Shown here in pieces: positions 1 through 10,563 of a stretch of 42,199 nt of DNA. Below the pieces are notes generated by a model. The model saw nothing but the letters and a program-made list of their open reading frames with translations. It searched no databases and was not told where the DNA came from. The stretch is from Fragilaria crotonensis (Eukaryota; Bacillariophyta; Fragilariophyceae; Fragilariales; Fragilariaceae): the NCBI GenBank assembly GCA_022925895.1, contig JAKSYS010000553.1, positions 1 to 42,199 on the forward strand, read 5' to 3'. Made by a program: the position numbers and the translations under genes. Positions within the stretch are counted from its first letter, which is position 1. Each line of letters opens with the position of its first letter.

Positions 1-356
1 GAATCAAAGTACGGTAGGCACTCCTCTAGCAGTGCTACCGTAGTACGGATGGTTGGAACGGTGACTCGTTTAGTAAAGATGCCACCAGCTCCAAAACACA
101 CCAGTACTGTCACAACCCGAGACTTAGAAACTACATACTTACATACTGCGTCCCGCATAGTCCAACGACCGGCCGCTGAGGCGGGAAAGGCTACGCATCC
201 CGCATCTCTGTGTTTTATACTGTGCCTACAGGAGTTGTACGATATGGAGAATTACGATGAAACAAGCCATATGACATTTGACATAATGAACTACAAGTAT
301 GGCCTATGGCCTGTGGTCCATGCTCTCCCAAGAGGCATAGAAAAAAAACACCGACC
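1..356. other. Intergenic, no gene seen
   Basis: Open frames here are short and show no recognisable motif or compositional support. The stretch precedes the cyclophilin-like gene and presumably holds its promoter and 5' leader. It has several GTAC-containing motifs, as do most intergenic stretches in this window. Confidence 0.5.
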
Positions 357-1189
357 ATGATGAAGGCCTCCAACCCCATCATATCGAATCCCCTTTCACG
401 CTCCAACAAGCGGAGTGGAGATGGACCAATGATTCTTGTCTGGATTGTCTGCTTGGGGGTTGTTTTCCTTTGCTTTTTCTACTTTACAGTTCACCAAGCA
501 ATTTCAGTATCCACTCAAAAGAACAGAATCCAGATCCACGCTCCCCAACGCATCAATGAAGAATCTCAAGTTGATGTTACTACTGTTTCGCATACTGACA
601 AGGTTATCCTGTCGACAACTATGGGAGACATTGTGATCACACTCCTACCCGAGTTGTCTCCTGAGTCGGTTGCCTACATTCATGACATTGTCCAGACTGG
701 TTGTGATCGATGCACTTTCTACAGAATAGAAAAGCCAGGAATCTTTCAAGGAATGATTAAGAGCGAATCGATTCCACCAACAAGTGTCAAGGGCCAATGC
801 CCCCCCAGAAGATCTGGCCAAGCCGCAGCGTTGTCCCGAACATGACAAGAACTGCGGCTGTCACGGCCCGCTCATGACCAAGGGAATGGTCGGGTGGGCA
901 GGTGGTGGAACAGGGCCTGATTTCTTTATTGACACCTATGATGCACCAGCCACTCATTGGGGTAACCAGCACACGTGAGTCGAACAGGATCGCAAAGTGT
1001 TGAAGTAAAAATTGTGCGACAACTGACTTACTCATTCCGTTTTAAATCAACAGTGTGTGGGGAAAGGTTATGGATGGCGAATCACTTGCGATTATTACAC
1101 GAATCTATGATTTGCCAGCGACGAATCGAGGCGGGATGACCTTTTTAGACGAAAACATCAAGTTTACAATGAGTCTAGACACAGCATGA
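357..1189 (+). CDS. Membrane-anchored cyclophilin-like (peptidyl-prolyl isomerase fold) protein, interrupted by a 1-base frameshift
   Basis: The product is a type II membrane protein. A basic N-terminus is followed by one hydrophobic segment (from MILVWIVCLGVVFLC) and then a cyclophilin-like domain. Visible hallmarks are the opening strand (KVILSTTMGDIVITLLP), a CTFYRIEKPG..FQG stretch matching the family's F-x-R...QGG region, a GPDFFI strand, and TVWGKVMDGES, which corresponds to the family's GTVFGKVxxG. A clean GTGAGT...CAG intron of 79 bases lies at 975-1053, and the last exon ends at TGA 1187-1189. The frame breaks at a run of seven C (800-806); reading six C joins both halves of the domain. 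I chose ATG 357 because it has A at -3; ATG 306 is in frame and would add 17 residues. Isomerase activity is uncertain because several active-site positions look divergent. The membrane anchor suggests a secretory-pathway location. Confidence 0.75.
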
Positions 1190-1412
1190 TGAACCAAATA
1201 ACGAAACGTTAATTGCTTCAATCGAGTTACACCAACATAAATAGGATACGCGCTGTGGCTTGGTACCTTGGGTTTGGTCAAGAATTAGGAACTGGCAACG
1301 GAGCCAGAAGTCGATGTTCCCGTGTTGAGCGGCTCGGAATTTCGATTGTTGATGTCAGCCACGATGCGCGCTGCTTGACTAGCAAGGCTTCTCCCGGACA
1401 TGGAGGGATCAG

Positions 1413-4039
1413 TTAGTGATTGAAACACTCCATGAGGAGATACATGCATATGACCAGCGGCAACATTGGCAGTGCCTGAGAATGGAGACATCGCGATCCC
1501 CCTGTCCAGGTGGGTACAGCATAGCCTGCGTTGTTGATTGCAGCCATTTGATGCATCATACGATCATGCAAAGGACCCTGTGCCGAATTCGACACATCCG
1601 CGAGGTTGGGATTAAATGATGACGACTTGAAATGCAAGGGCACTTTACTGGGAAGCTCTCCACCCCAATCAAAACCAACTTCGTTAAGCCTACGAACTCG
1701 TTCCTCCCAGATTGCCGAGCGTTTTGAACCGGATTTACGATTTGATTGAATGAGCCTTTCTTGTTGTCGTTGTTGACATGTCCATTCATGTAGCTCTTTC
1801 ATCTCCTTTGGGACGCAGAACGTATTGTTGCGGATCTTGAAGGCTAGGAGCTGACCAAACATCTCTTCCCAGCTGCGCTTGGGAGGTATCAATGCTTCGC
1901 GACGAGCACCATCCACACCGAATGGAAATGAGACTTCGTCAAGTTTCTTGATCCGAGACTTTGTGAGCAAAGATGGAACTCCGCTCACAAACTTTTTGTA
2001 TTCCAATTTCTGAGTTTCAACCCAGTGCTTCAAATCGTCTTCCCCGTCAGGAATATTGAACGACGAGTTTTCTATGTAGAAAGCAAGAAGGTCGCCGTAG
2101 TAGTCATCCCACCCCTTGCTCGGGGTGTCTGCCGCCGTCCAAACAAACCCAAGCGCCGTCAAATCACGAATTTGGGCTTCAGTGATCGAGCAACTTTTCC
2201 CCCACTTCATTCTAGTATGTTGCACTCGTTGTTCGTCACACCACTCCCGAAGGGCCTTCTTCTTGCGCTGCTTGATGACGTTAACTTGTCCATACTTTGA
2301 CTTATATCTTTGCAGCTCCGCAAAGAACTCATCCCAGGATTTTTCCATTAACTTCATCGCCTCGATTTTGCGTTCTTTTGAAACCTCGAACTCGAAACCA
2401 GCAGCTGCGAGGATTCGACTCTTTTCCTCACTGATACAGATTCAAGAAAATATTAGACTTGCTTACACTGCCAGACTCATCGAACACAAATTTTAACTTA
2501 CGTCATTTGTGACTTCCTGCCCTCCTTCATCAATTTGTACTGACGCTTCTGCGTTTGAACCCAGTTGCTCAACTTTTGGTTCGCGGCATAGGCAGCAGGG
2601 ACGATGCAATGCCCGTGGGATCTCTTGAACTCCATGAGCTCGCTGAAGCGGGCTCCGAATTTACTTTCTCGCAAAGAAAAATCAAGTTCTAGTTCCTTGA
2701 GCAAAGCGAGCTGTTCGGGTGAGAGGCCGCTATCACCATCACCTTCCCGGTATTTTTTGAGGTAGCCGCGCATTTGTTTGATCCAGTCAAAGAGAGGTTT
2801 GTCGGTTTTTTCATCAACTCGGGTGTGGCCATGTTTGTCTTTGAACGCTTTGGCGTCATTGTAACAATCAGTCCATGACGATTCAGCTGAGCCAGCACGT
2901 AGGGACCATTCGAAGCCGATCGAATCCAGCAATTTGATCCTCTCTTCTGTTATTTCTCCGGCCTTCTCTTTGTTTCCAGCTTTGAAATTCTTGTACTGAC
3001 TACGTTGGCGCTTAACCCACACACCCAACGAATCGTACTTGACCTTGCCGCCTTCTTCCCCCTCTTCGACTTCCTCTTCTTCCACAGCATCTGCATCTTC
3101 TTTACCAAGTTTCTTCTGAGATCTCCCTGAGCAGTATGGGACACGGCAGTGGCCGTGCTCTTCTTTGAATCGCTTGAGATCCTCAAAGCGATTGCTCCAA
3201 TGCTGCCGAAATGGTTCCCACTCAATGTTGATTTTTTCCAAGGCTAGAATCTTATATGGCTCCAAACGCTCTGGATCGTCAGCATCTCGGCGATAATCCT
3301 TGCGTTGCTGGACCAGCCAAGGGCCGAGGCGCGCTACAATTGGATCTTTGTCCTTGCCATCTTTCCTCCAAGGCACTCGCAAGTGGCCATTGCGATTGCG
3401 AAAGTCGATCAGATGAAAATACATTTGATTCCAAGTTGTGTTTTCTTCAAGCAATTCGTCGACAAGCTCTTCAGCGGTAGCTAGAACCGTTCGTTCAACG
3501 CTGGCTAGCTTAGCGTTGTTGGCGCTGAGTTGATCATTAATTGTTTTCAGCTGCGCCTCCAGATCCCATATCGACTGGCATAGAGCTCTACGTTTGGAGA
3601 TAACTTCATCCATTTGCCTGCGAGCTCGTGATAATGACTCAACTGGGACGGTCTTGCGCTGCTTTGCAGGCGGCTTGCGTGTATCATCGTCGTCGTCTTC
3701 TGAGTAAGTGTCGTCTTCGAATCCTTTCCTCTTGTTTCCCGAAGGAGTCGATTGCTGTTCGGCAACATCAGCGAGCTCTCTCAGTACATTCCGTGACGTT
3801 GAAGGCTTGTGCTGCTCAACAAGCTCCTGCAGGCGATGTTGCAAAATCGGATCGTCATCATCTGGCAACCCAGCGCCGGTTGCCCACGCTGCACCGTCGG
3901 TCGGAAAATTCTGTGCAATGTAACCCTGCTGCGATGTTGCATCGAAGTTCGCGGCTGGGAAAGATTCATAGAGATTTCCTTCCGAATGCTCCGTTTCTTG
4001 TCCATTCGCAGCCAAATGATCTTGACGTGGTGGAAACAT
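1413..4039 (-). CDS. Protein with seven tandem helicase-associated (HA) repeats, two exons
   Basis: Exon 1 is 4039-2502 and exon 2 is 2430-1413. The intron (2501-2431, 71 bases, GTAAGT...CAG) is fixed because splicing restores an HA repeat across the junction. The product is 851 residues. The N-terminal 130 residues are acidic and low in complexity, with KRKGFEDD and KPPAKQRK as likely nuclear signals. A coiled coil covers about 137-198. Seven HA-type units follow, starting near residues 203, 281, 389, 461, 545, 620 and 700. Each has a pattern like W...(F/Y)..L..FK..(H/N)GH..VP...L..W...QR..Y and ends in ..L..(I/L)GF.W. Repeats 1-4 keep the GHxxVP core, while 5-7 are more diverged. No helicase core is present, so this is a stand-alone HA protein. 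The fold suits nucleic-acid binding, but the function is unknown. The start at 4039 is the first ATG in the frame. Confidence 0.85.
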
Positions 4040-4473
4040 CTTCGCAGTACGGGAGTACTCGGACTAGCTGTTATCAAAGATGCCGGAAACTGTTTTAGTC
4101 AGTGTGATGTGATAGATTTTCCTGGAATAAAGGACAGCGCCACATCGTGACCATCAGATATCACGGCGTTACTTCAGCGACGCAACGCATGATGTCCAGC
4201 GAGCGTTGTACGCAAGCGCGTTAGGATTTCGTTTCGTACTTTTGTCCACATTGCAGCTGTATATGAATAGAATAAGTATGCAGACCATACGGAGTAACTG
4301 TAGAAGGCATTACCGGTACAGGTTGCAGGGTAGCAGTACGCAGGTCGCAGGGTGCCATCTCTATGCATAACAGCTTCGGCAACAATCCTCTACTCCCGTA
4401 CATGTACATCTCCTATACCGTACACGTACATTCCCCACAGTACATACTGTCCGAATACCAGAATGTCATCTGC
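4040..4473. promoter_or_regulatory. Upstream region of the HA-repeat gene, truncated by the LINE insertion
   Basis: No gene is seen. The stretch contains several GTACATGTAC and GTACACGTAC palindromes near 4397-4430. The LINE inserted about 450 bases upstream of the HA gene's ATG, so whatever promoter the gene uses must lie here or inside the element. Confidence 0.4.
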
Positions 4474-4489
4474 TGTCGCATGTACTCCA
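4474..4489. repeat. LINE target-site duplication, left copy
   Basis: The 16 bases TGTCGCATGTACTCCA recur exactly at 13558-13573. Bases flanking the repeat differ on both sides, as expected for a target-site duplication. This copy abuts the 3' end of the element, which lies on the minus strand. Confidence 0.85.
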
Positions 4490-4627
4490 AAAAAAAACCC
4501 CACCTCTATTTTACGTACTGCCGCGTTGTCCGTGGTATATAGACAATCGACCCATACGGTGGAACCTATGCCGTGGTATACAGCTAGACCCCACGACCAC
4601 CGTTCGTACTCACAATTGGTGACTGAT

Positions 4628-7600
4628 TTAAGTGCCGGTCCAGTACTGCCGTAGGGATCGCATCCCTGAGATTGCTAATTTCCGTGCCCTGTTGTAACTA
4701 GCGCGAAGCACTGGTTCGTGGATTGCTAACCATGCTTTTAAATGCCAAGTGGGCTTCATCTCATGATCTCGTATATCTGACATCAACAGGTCCCGTGCGG
4801 AAGGTTCGTAATGATTCCGTAGCGCATACAACTCTCTCAATGTTCGCTGTGCGTTCTGCCGCTCGATGAGTGCTGTTTGCTGCGTGGTGGCACCATGGAG
4901 GGCATGATTTCGACATTCCCATAACAGGTACCATTGGTCCCAAAGACAACTGATAATTGCGACTTGCCATGCCAATCCTGTGCGACCTTTCTTCCGATTA
5001 TAATCTGGACGAGACACATAGTAGGCGTCTTGGACATCGCTCCAACCCCACGTAAACCTGCCCAAAAACAGATGCTTCCACCCAATTTTATTTTGTTGAT
5101 GTATCATTTGACAGAGGTGTACGTCGTCGTAAGGCGATTGATCCAGATTGTAATCGTCGGGATTCGGACACTCCAGCCACCCTCGAATTCCTGCGACAAG
5201 TATGTCACGAAGAAGTGGGCGGGTATTCCATTTATCGCACGTAGCCGTGATTGCTTCCAGCATAGACGTTCTCCACGCTTCGCGGCTTGGGTTTTGGCAT
5301 CGAAGGATATGTGTCCAATCTTCATCGCGGTGAGTGCAACTGGGGCATCCTCGTCGACTTGGGTCATTCCGATGCAACTTATGATTGGTGGGCAATATAC
5401 CGTGGACCAATTTGATATAATGGTCACGCTGTTTCATCCGCTTTTTAAGGCTTGTACCATGTGCCGTCCAGTTTATGTTCCGCATTTCTGTGCCCGACCA
5501 GCGCTGTCGTAACTGAATGTACTCCAATAGTGGCTTGTATGTTGCTTGATGACGAATCGCCTTTTTATAATTGGAAGTGATGCTGCCTTGCGCGGTGACG
5601 AGGTGGACGCCCGCTCCTTCTGTTAAATGTGCGATGGGTCGGATCGCGCCATGATCGCGCTGATAAATATTTGCCAGTTTATCCGCATCGACATTCAATT
5701 GAGCCAATAAACTTAACTGCCGGTATGCTATTCTTCGATCCTGATGACCGCGGACGTGTTGCAATTGTAATCCAGGCATTTCCTTGAGGAGCCGTCGGAT
5801 GTTGACAAGTAAATCCCAATCAGGGATAAAAGGATCAAGTGGGACTTGCGTTGGGTCGTGCGCCAGGTGTGCTGCATCCACTGCGTCCCCCATATCGTGT
5901 CGTGTCACACCGCGGATTGTATCAATTAAACTCAAACTGTCGGTTGCCAGAATCCCCTGCCATGGTTCGTACTGGTACGTGAACTCGGCCAATCGCTTTA
6001 GGAAACATAGGATCGCGAGCATTCCGTATGCTTCGGACCTGTATGATGTGGGAGTTGCCCCTGGTGCAGGACCCATGCCTTCTGCAGCCCGTTCGCCAAC
6101 GTCATTGCTTAAGATCCATCCATATGCCCCCATCTGTTTCAGCCACACGGACCCATCGCTAACACCGCGTAGGCCGTGAGTGAATGCCTCGCTGATGGTG
6201 AAGGCATCTGTTGAACAATCCATATGCGATAATAATTCTGCTTCCCAAGGTGCCAGAGTTTGTACGTATTGATCGAACGTTGCCGGATGGGCCACTTTGG
6301 GAATGAATAGGCTTGAAGCACGGGATACTCGCCAAGTAGTAGGGGATTCAGGAAAAACATCGACTGGTAAGCTCTCACCGGCTATATCTTGCCATGAACA
6401 AAGATTGTTGGTATAATGGTAAACGTCATCGCCATCCGCACTCAACCGACATTGCATAAATTGTTCATGAACGCGAACCCAAAGTCTGCGATGGAAACGA
6501 TACGCTTGGTGTCGTTGTCGTTGCTTCTTGATAGGTTGTATCCATGGACCCAAGGGTTGACGTAATCGGCCTCGTTCATCGCTCCATAACAAGTTTGCTT
6601 TTCGCCAGAGTTTCCATTCTGTATCCGATGGTCGTTCTTGATTGATATGGACGCCATGGGTGACGCTACTCTCTGCGGAAATTTGCCCTGCCAGTTTAGC
6701 GGGATCTAAGGCGTCGCCGGTTATATTCGTAAGATCAGAGAGAGTCTGCGCCTGGAGATATAAACGACAATAATTTATTCGTCGAATCTCGGCAGCGGTG
6801 AATTTTCCCGACGATAGTATTCCGTCCATGATGTATGTATCATGACACCGTTGAAGAGGAGGAATTCCTGGGTTGTCAAGCTGCATAGATGCATCGATAG
6901 ATGCCAAAAAGTCACGTAACGACGCGAGCCACTTCGATTCGAGATGTGGTAGTGGTGGATGAACTCGCTCCAAGATCGAAAAGGACGTACCCACTTGAAT
7001 CTGGAACCATCCGACCGCGATGCGTAATAATTTGCCTGCCATCGAATGAAGTCTCCAATTTTTAATGAATAGACCAATCTGTCCGACTCCTTGTTCTACA
7101 TAAAGATGCCGAAAATTTGCTCCCCCCAATTCGAGTGGGCCATATAAGATTTCGCGTTTGGTATTTCGATTGAAACCGCATCTCGGGACGATAATCGACA
7201 TGGCTCGCCTCTGGACGCTTTCTAACCGCTGCCGAGAAATGGAAGAGCATGAGAGTGGATAAGTCACACTCGGGAGGTAACAAGCATAGTAGAATGTCCA
7301 GGTTTCAAGCTTTGTCAACGGGCACTTCCAAAGAAAGGTTGTGAGGTCGTCGCTTTTTGATTTCAGTCGCTTGTACTGTTCCGTCTGCGTTCCTGCTGGA
7401 TCCTTATAGTGGCCCAATGTCTTGTGTGCTTGATATGGTGAGAGCAACTGAAGATCGTGTAATATCCCGGTTGCTGGATCGTGTACTTTCAAGAACTGCT
7501 GGTGTACATCCGTCTTCGGTGCAAGAACAGGGGCTCCCTGCATGGAGAATAACCACTGCAAAACATGGCATGAGCACTTCGAGAGTTCTAGGGCGCCACC

Positions 7601-9541
7601 ACTGACGTGGAGGAGATTACTCCAGTGCTGTGCATTCGTCTGTGCATGTTGTAGAACACCAGACAATGTCGCTTCGGATCCATCTGAAAGAAACGTATTC
7701 GTTTGTCCGTTACAATCGTCGACAAAACCCACCATGCCGATGGAAACTGACGTTGAGTTATCTGGTGAAACATATGTTGCAGGTTGGGCAATCTCGTCAT
7801 AACTATCGAAAAGGCAGCTTGATAAAAAGCACCAGATTGCCGGGGAGTTTGCGCTTCCTTGGCCCGTACCATAAATTGGCATATCAGCAGAATGAGAGTA
7901 TCCTGTCGGCGCCAGGCCCAACTCGGTTCGAATTCTGTACTCCGCTTGCTCCAAAGTCTCCGCGTTTGTTTGAGTAACTTGGAAAGATACTCCAAATTTG
8001 CGGCTGACTAACATACCAATACTTGGGATGATCCGATCGTAACATGCCGTTGCGTCATAGTTCGTTAAAACGACAGGTTTCCTTGTAGCTCGAGATATCT
8101 CACACTGTAATTCTTCCATAAAAACCGGGTCAGTCGCATTGCGTCGTGGGCGCGACCCAAATTGTCCTTCGTTCAAAACGGCCAGGGCCTCTGCTTGGTA
8201 CATCGCTATTCGCCACTTTATCCCTAGAGCGAGGTTAAAATCCGCCTCATATATATGTATGACTCGTGTCCGATGCAAGCGCACATTGTCCTCGTCTTTG
8301 AAAAGAATAGTGTTGGCGATTATTTGCCATCGCCGATATGAATATCCTCTCTCCAGTGCATAATTTAACAAGGCCAGATGCACGGCCCGCAGTTCGTTTT
8401 GCATTCGATTCAACTCATCTCGATTGTCTCTGAATTCTTGGGAAAGCTCTTCATCCGATGCATCGGAAGAATAAGAGTGACGTGCAATCAGGGCTTTATA
8501 GTGGCCTAGATGCATACCCGACGGTGACGTTGTGGTTGATTCTGCCCACACCCGAAGTTTCGCGCAAAACTCATCATCTGAGATAGTAGGAAACGACGGG
8601 GTCTCCGCTATTTCATGTACATGATGAAGATGTCGCAATAACAATTGCACATTGTCATCTAAGACATGGGAAGGGGAATATGTTCCGTGGAGAATTTCGT
8701 CGCCTATTTTGCCGTCACCTTTGAAACCTAGTTCTTCTGCCAGGGGTGGAATTGTAAACGGTGTGCCATGAGCTTGTCCGAAATGTTTCCGATTCCGTTC
8801 TTGGAGAAGACGCAGTATTTCTGTAGGAACTTCCACTTGTGTCCACTCCGTGCACGTTTTCGGATCGTCAAGCGGATGTAATGGGATCTCAATCCGTGTT
8901 ACTCCTTGTCGAGTCTTTTGCCCTCGGACGTGTTTCAATTTCCGAAACAACTCCTTTAAATCCTCAGCTTTCTTTAAGCGTCGAAGGATCTTTGCTTTCG
9001 TCTTATCAGCGTTGTGTTGGGAGGCTTCTAAGTCTTCGATTTTCTTGCGCCGCTCCTGATCCCTGTGTTGATAACTGTCTGCAACTATCTCTTTGACTCT
9101 TGTTTCAGCTGCTCTGAGGGCTCTCGAACACGTGACTTTTGAAGGTGGTAATTCAAAAGAGACATCTAATTCGGCGATTGCTCTTGTCAACTTATCCGAA
9201 TTATCGTACCCTGTTTTGAGGCTAGAGAGATGCTTTTTCAGGATCGAGACCACTTTGCGGGCTTGTGCGAGTTCCACTGACCAGGCCGGTTCCCCTACGC
9301 GACGTGTCTTTGCTTCTGCTGCTAGACTTGCTGATAACACGTCGGAATCCAATCGCTCCGCGTATTCATGCCTATTGCCCGGAAATGATAGTTGAAGAAC
9401 ACGACGAGAAGCGTTGTGATGGTCAAATAAAATTCGGTGCTTCTCTCGAATATACTCGGTGACTTGATGAACATTGTTGGAGAGCAGACCTCGCTGTGCC
9501 CCCGCGTTGCAAGTTGTTGTGTCCCGGAGCCAAACAACATA
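4628..9541 (-). CDS. LINE reverse transcriptase with RNase H and C-terminal zinc motif
   Basis: The frame is open from just after a TGA at 9544-9542 to TAA at 4628. Meaningful protein starts near 9500, joined to the endonuclease by a -1 shift. Residues are counted from the Leu at 9352. A basic coiled-coil linker covers about 80-140. The RT domain shows a GQFGSRP block, YDATACYDRI (metal-binding Asp about 433), GTGQGSANSPAIW and GFVDDCN (catalytic Asp pair about 545). An RNase H domain starts near 1064, with SDGSVW, RSEAYG, ATDSLS and a later NVDADKLA supplying a D-E-D-D set, plus VRGHQD. A C-x2-C...H-x4-C motif (CPSCTHRDEDWTHILRC) follows. No internal stop is present over about 1,570 codons, so the enzyme is probably functional if the frame junction is bridged. 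Confidence 0.88.
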   Translation of the reverse strand, partial: YVVWLRDTTTCNAGAQRGLLSNNVHQVTEYIREKHRILFDHHNASRRVLQLSFPGNRHEYAERLDSDVLSASLAAEAKTRRVGEPAWSVELAQARKVVSILKKHLSSLKTGYDNSDKLTRAIAELDVSFELPPSKVTCSRALRAAETRVKEIVADSYQHRDQERRKKIEDLEASQHNADKTKAKILRRLKKAEDLKELFRKLKHVRGQKTRQGVTRIEIPLHPLDDPKTCTEWTQVEVPTEILRLLQERNRKHFGQAHGTPFTIPPLAEELGFKGDGKIGDEILHGTYSPSHVLDDNVQLLLRHLHHVHEIAETPSFPTISDDEFCAKLRVWAESTTTSPSGMHLGHYKALIARHSYSSDASDEELSQEFRDNRDELNRMQNELRAVHLALLNYALERGYSYRRWQIIANTILFKDEDNVRLHRTRVIHIYEADFNLALGIKWRIAMYQAEALAVLNEGQFGSRPRRNATDPVFMEELQCEISRATRKPVVLTNYDATACYDRIIPSIGMLVSRKFGVSFQVTQTNAETLEQAEYRIRTELGLAPTGYSHSADMPIYGTGQGSANSPAIWCFLSSCLFDSYDEIAQPATYVSPDNSTSVSIGMVGFVDDCNGQTNTFLSDGSEATLSGVLQHAQTNAQHWSNLLHVSGGALELSKCSCHVLQWLFSMQGAPVLAPKTDVHQQFLKVHDPATGILHDLQLLSPYQAHKTLGHYKDPAGTQTEQYKRLKSKSDDLTTFLWKCPLTKLETWTFYYACYLPSVTYPLSCSSISRQRLESVQRRAMSIIVPRCGFNRNTKREILYGPLELGGANFRHLYVEQGVGQIGLFIKNWRLHSMAGKLLRIAVGWFQIQVGTSFSILERVHPPLPHLESKWLASLRDFLASIDASMQLDNPGIPPLQRCHDTYIMDGILSSGKFTAAEIRRINYCRLYLQAQTLSDLTNITGDALDPAKLAGQISAESSVTHGVHINQERPSDTEWKLWRKANLLWSDERGRLRQPLGPWIQPIKKQRQRHQAYRFHRRLWVRVHEQFMQCRLSADGDDVYHYTNNLCSWQDIAGESLPVDVFPESPTTWRVSRASSLFIPKVAHPATFDQYVQTLAPWEAELLSHMDCSTDAFTISEAFTHGLRGVSDGSVWLKQMGAYGWILSNDVGERAAEGMGPAPGATPTSYRSEAYGMLAILCFLKRLAEFTYQYEPWQGILATDSLSLIDTIRGVTRHDMGDAVDAAHLAHDPTQVPLDPFIPDWDLLVNIRRLLKEMPGLQLQHVRGHQDRRIAYRQLSLLAQLNVDADKLANIYQRDHGAIRPIAHLTEGAGVHLVTAQGSITSNYKKAIRHQATYKPLLEYIQLRQRWSGTEMRNINWTAHGTSLKKRMKQRDHYIKLVHGILPTNHKLHRNDPSRRGCPSCTHRDEDWTHILRCQNPSREAWRTSMLEAITATCDKWNTRPLLRDILVAGIRGWLECPNPDDYNLDQSPYDDVHLCQMIHQQNKIGWKHLFLGRFTWGWSDVQDAYYVSRPDYNRKKGRTGLAWQVAIISCLWDQWYLLWECRNHALHGATTQQTALIERQNAQRTLRELYALRNHYEPSARDLLMSDIRDHEMKPTWHLKAWLAIHEPVLRASYNRARKLAISGMRSLRQYWTGT

Positions 9542-10563
9542 TCAGTGTCGAAATCGAAGAAATATCCACGATGGTCTGAGATGAAGTGGGCATTAAATTC
9601 TTCGTATCCGGCCGAAATTAACGCATCGCTTGCGAGAGGGCTTGCTAACGCGTAATCCAAACGCTTGGATCCTCTTGCATAAGTCGCCGGAGGAGAGGAT
9701 GAATGACGGCTTGCCATAAGGTCGATCAGTCCTAACGTACCCGCAATCTTTACCATTCCCTCGGGATCTGTACCAAGGTGCTCGTTAAAATCGCCAACCA
9801 CTATCAAAAGAGTTCCTTCCTGATTGTATGATTGAAGTGCCGCTAGTAAATCACGCCGAAAAGCTGTCCGAGGATTCTTTACTGTATCTTGTGCGAGACA
9901 TAGCAAGCTCGTTTGTTGAGCTGCGACCGTGATCTTTCCCTGTTGCGAAGACTTATCGATTGGTTGGTACACTGAGAAGAGAACAACGCGTCGATCGCCT
10001 CGTCCAGTGAACTCTTGAATGACCCATCGTCCCCATTTGTCGCGTGATTGTTTTACTACTCGTCCCATTAAACTACCGACTGTCATCATCATTGTTCCTC
10101 CTGGTTTGTATGATGTTTCGACAGTGATTGGTGTAGTTCCCATTGTAATGCAATGGCGGTCCCAATGCTGACGTGCCGTATCGAATATCGAACTTCGAAT
10201 TTTGAACTGAGACGTGTCAAGGTTGTGTTCTTGAGCGCAAAAAATATCGGCTTGTATTTCTTTTACCGATCGACAAATGTCCTCAAATGTTCTGCCTCGT
10301 CGGTCAAGAGAAATGCCGTTGACATTTATCGAGTACAACCGAGTAATTGTTGGATCTTTGGGACCCATTGGATCGCCCCATGGTGAGTTGATTCTGAGAT
10401 TTTTGAGTGTCGGACGGGATTGACGGTGAATACCTATTGGGTCGCTTGGTTCTGATCCTGAAAACAATTGTCGCCATTTTAATTTTGCTTCTTCCAATAA
10501 CGTTGTTGGGGAGGGTGACGCAGATACCGCCTGTGGCTGTACTTCGTCCGAAAGTGAACTCAT
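9322..10563 (-). CDS. LINE endonuclease (APE/exonuclease-endonuclease-phosphatase fold)
   Basis: The frame is 413 residues. An endonuclease domain spans about 70-330. Visible catalytic-type motifs are SINVNGI near the start (usually L-x-x-N-x-x-G), FCAQEHNLD (metal-binding Glu), YQPIDKSS, VVGDFNEHLG (the Asp/Asn pair), RLDYALAS and the terminal SDHRGYF (catalytic His). Its role would be to nick the target for target-primed reverse transcription. The last 60 or so residues after ATRGHSE look like out-of-frame translation, because the minus-one frame there carries a sensible linker into the RT. So endonuclease and RT were probably one polypeptide, separated by one missing G in the GGGGG run at 9499-9503 or joined by ribosomal frameshifting. 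Confidence 0.85.
   Translation of the reverse strand: MSSLSDEVQPQAVSASPSPTTLLEEAKLKWRQLFSGSEPSDPIGIHRQSRPTLKNLRINSPWGDPMGPKDPTITRLYSINVNGISLDRRGRTFEDICRSVKEIQADIFCAQEHNLDTSQFKIRSSIFDTARQHWDRHCITMGTTPITVETSYKPGGTMMMTVGSLMGRVVKQSRDKWGRWVIQEFTGRGDRRVVLFSVYQPIDKSSQQGKITVAAQQTSLLCLAQDTVKNPRTAFRRDLLAALQSYNQEGTLLIVVGDFNEHLGTDPEGMVKIAGTLGLIDLMASRHSSSPPATYARGSKRLDYALASPLASDALISAGYEEFNAHFISDHRGYFFDFDTDMLFGSGTQQLATRGHSEVCSPTMFIKSPSIFERSTEFYLTITTLLVVFFNYHFRAIGMNTRSDWIPTCYQQV

Noticed and set aside
49-360. A 103-codon plus-strand frame at the left edge.
   Set aside because: No motif, unlikely composition, and it overlaps the better-supported start of the cyclophilin-like gene.
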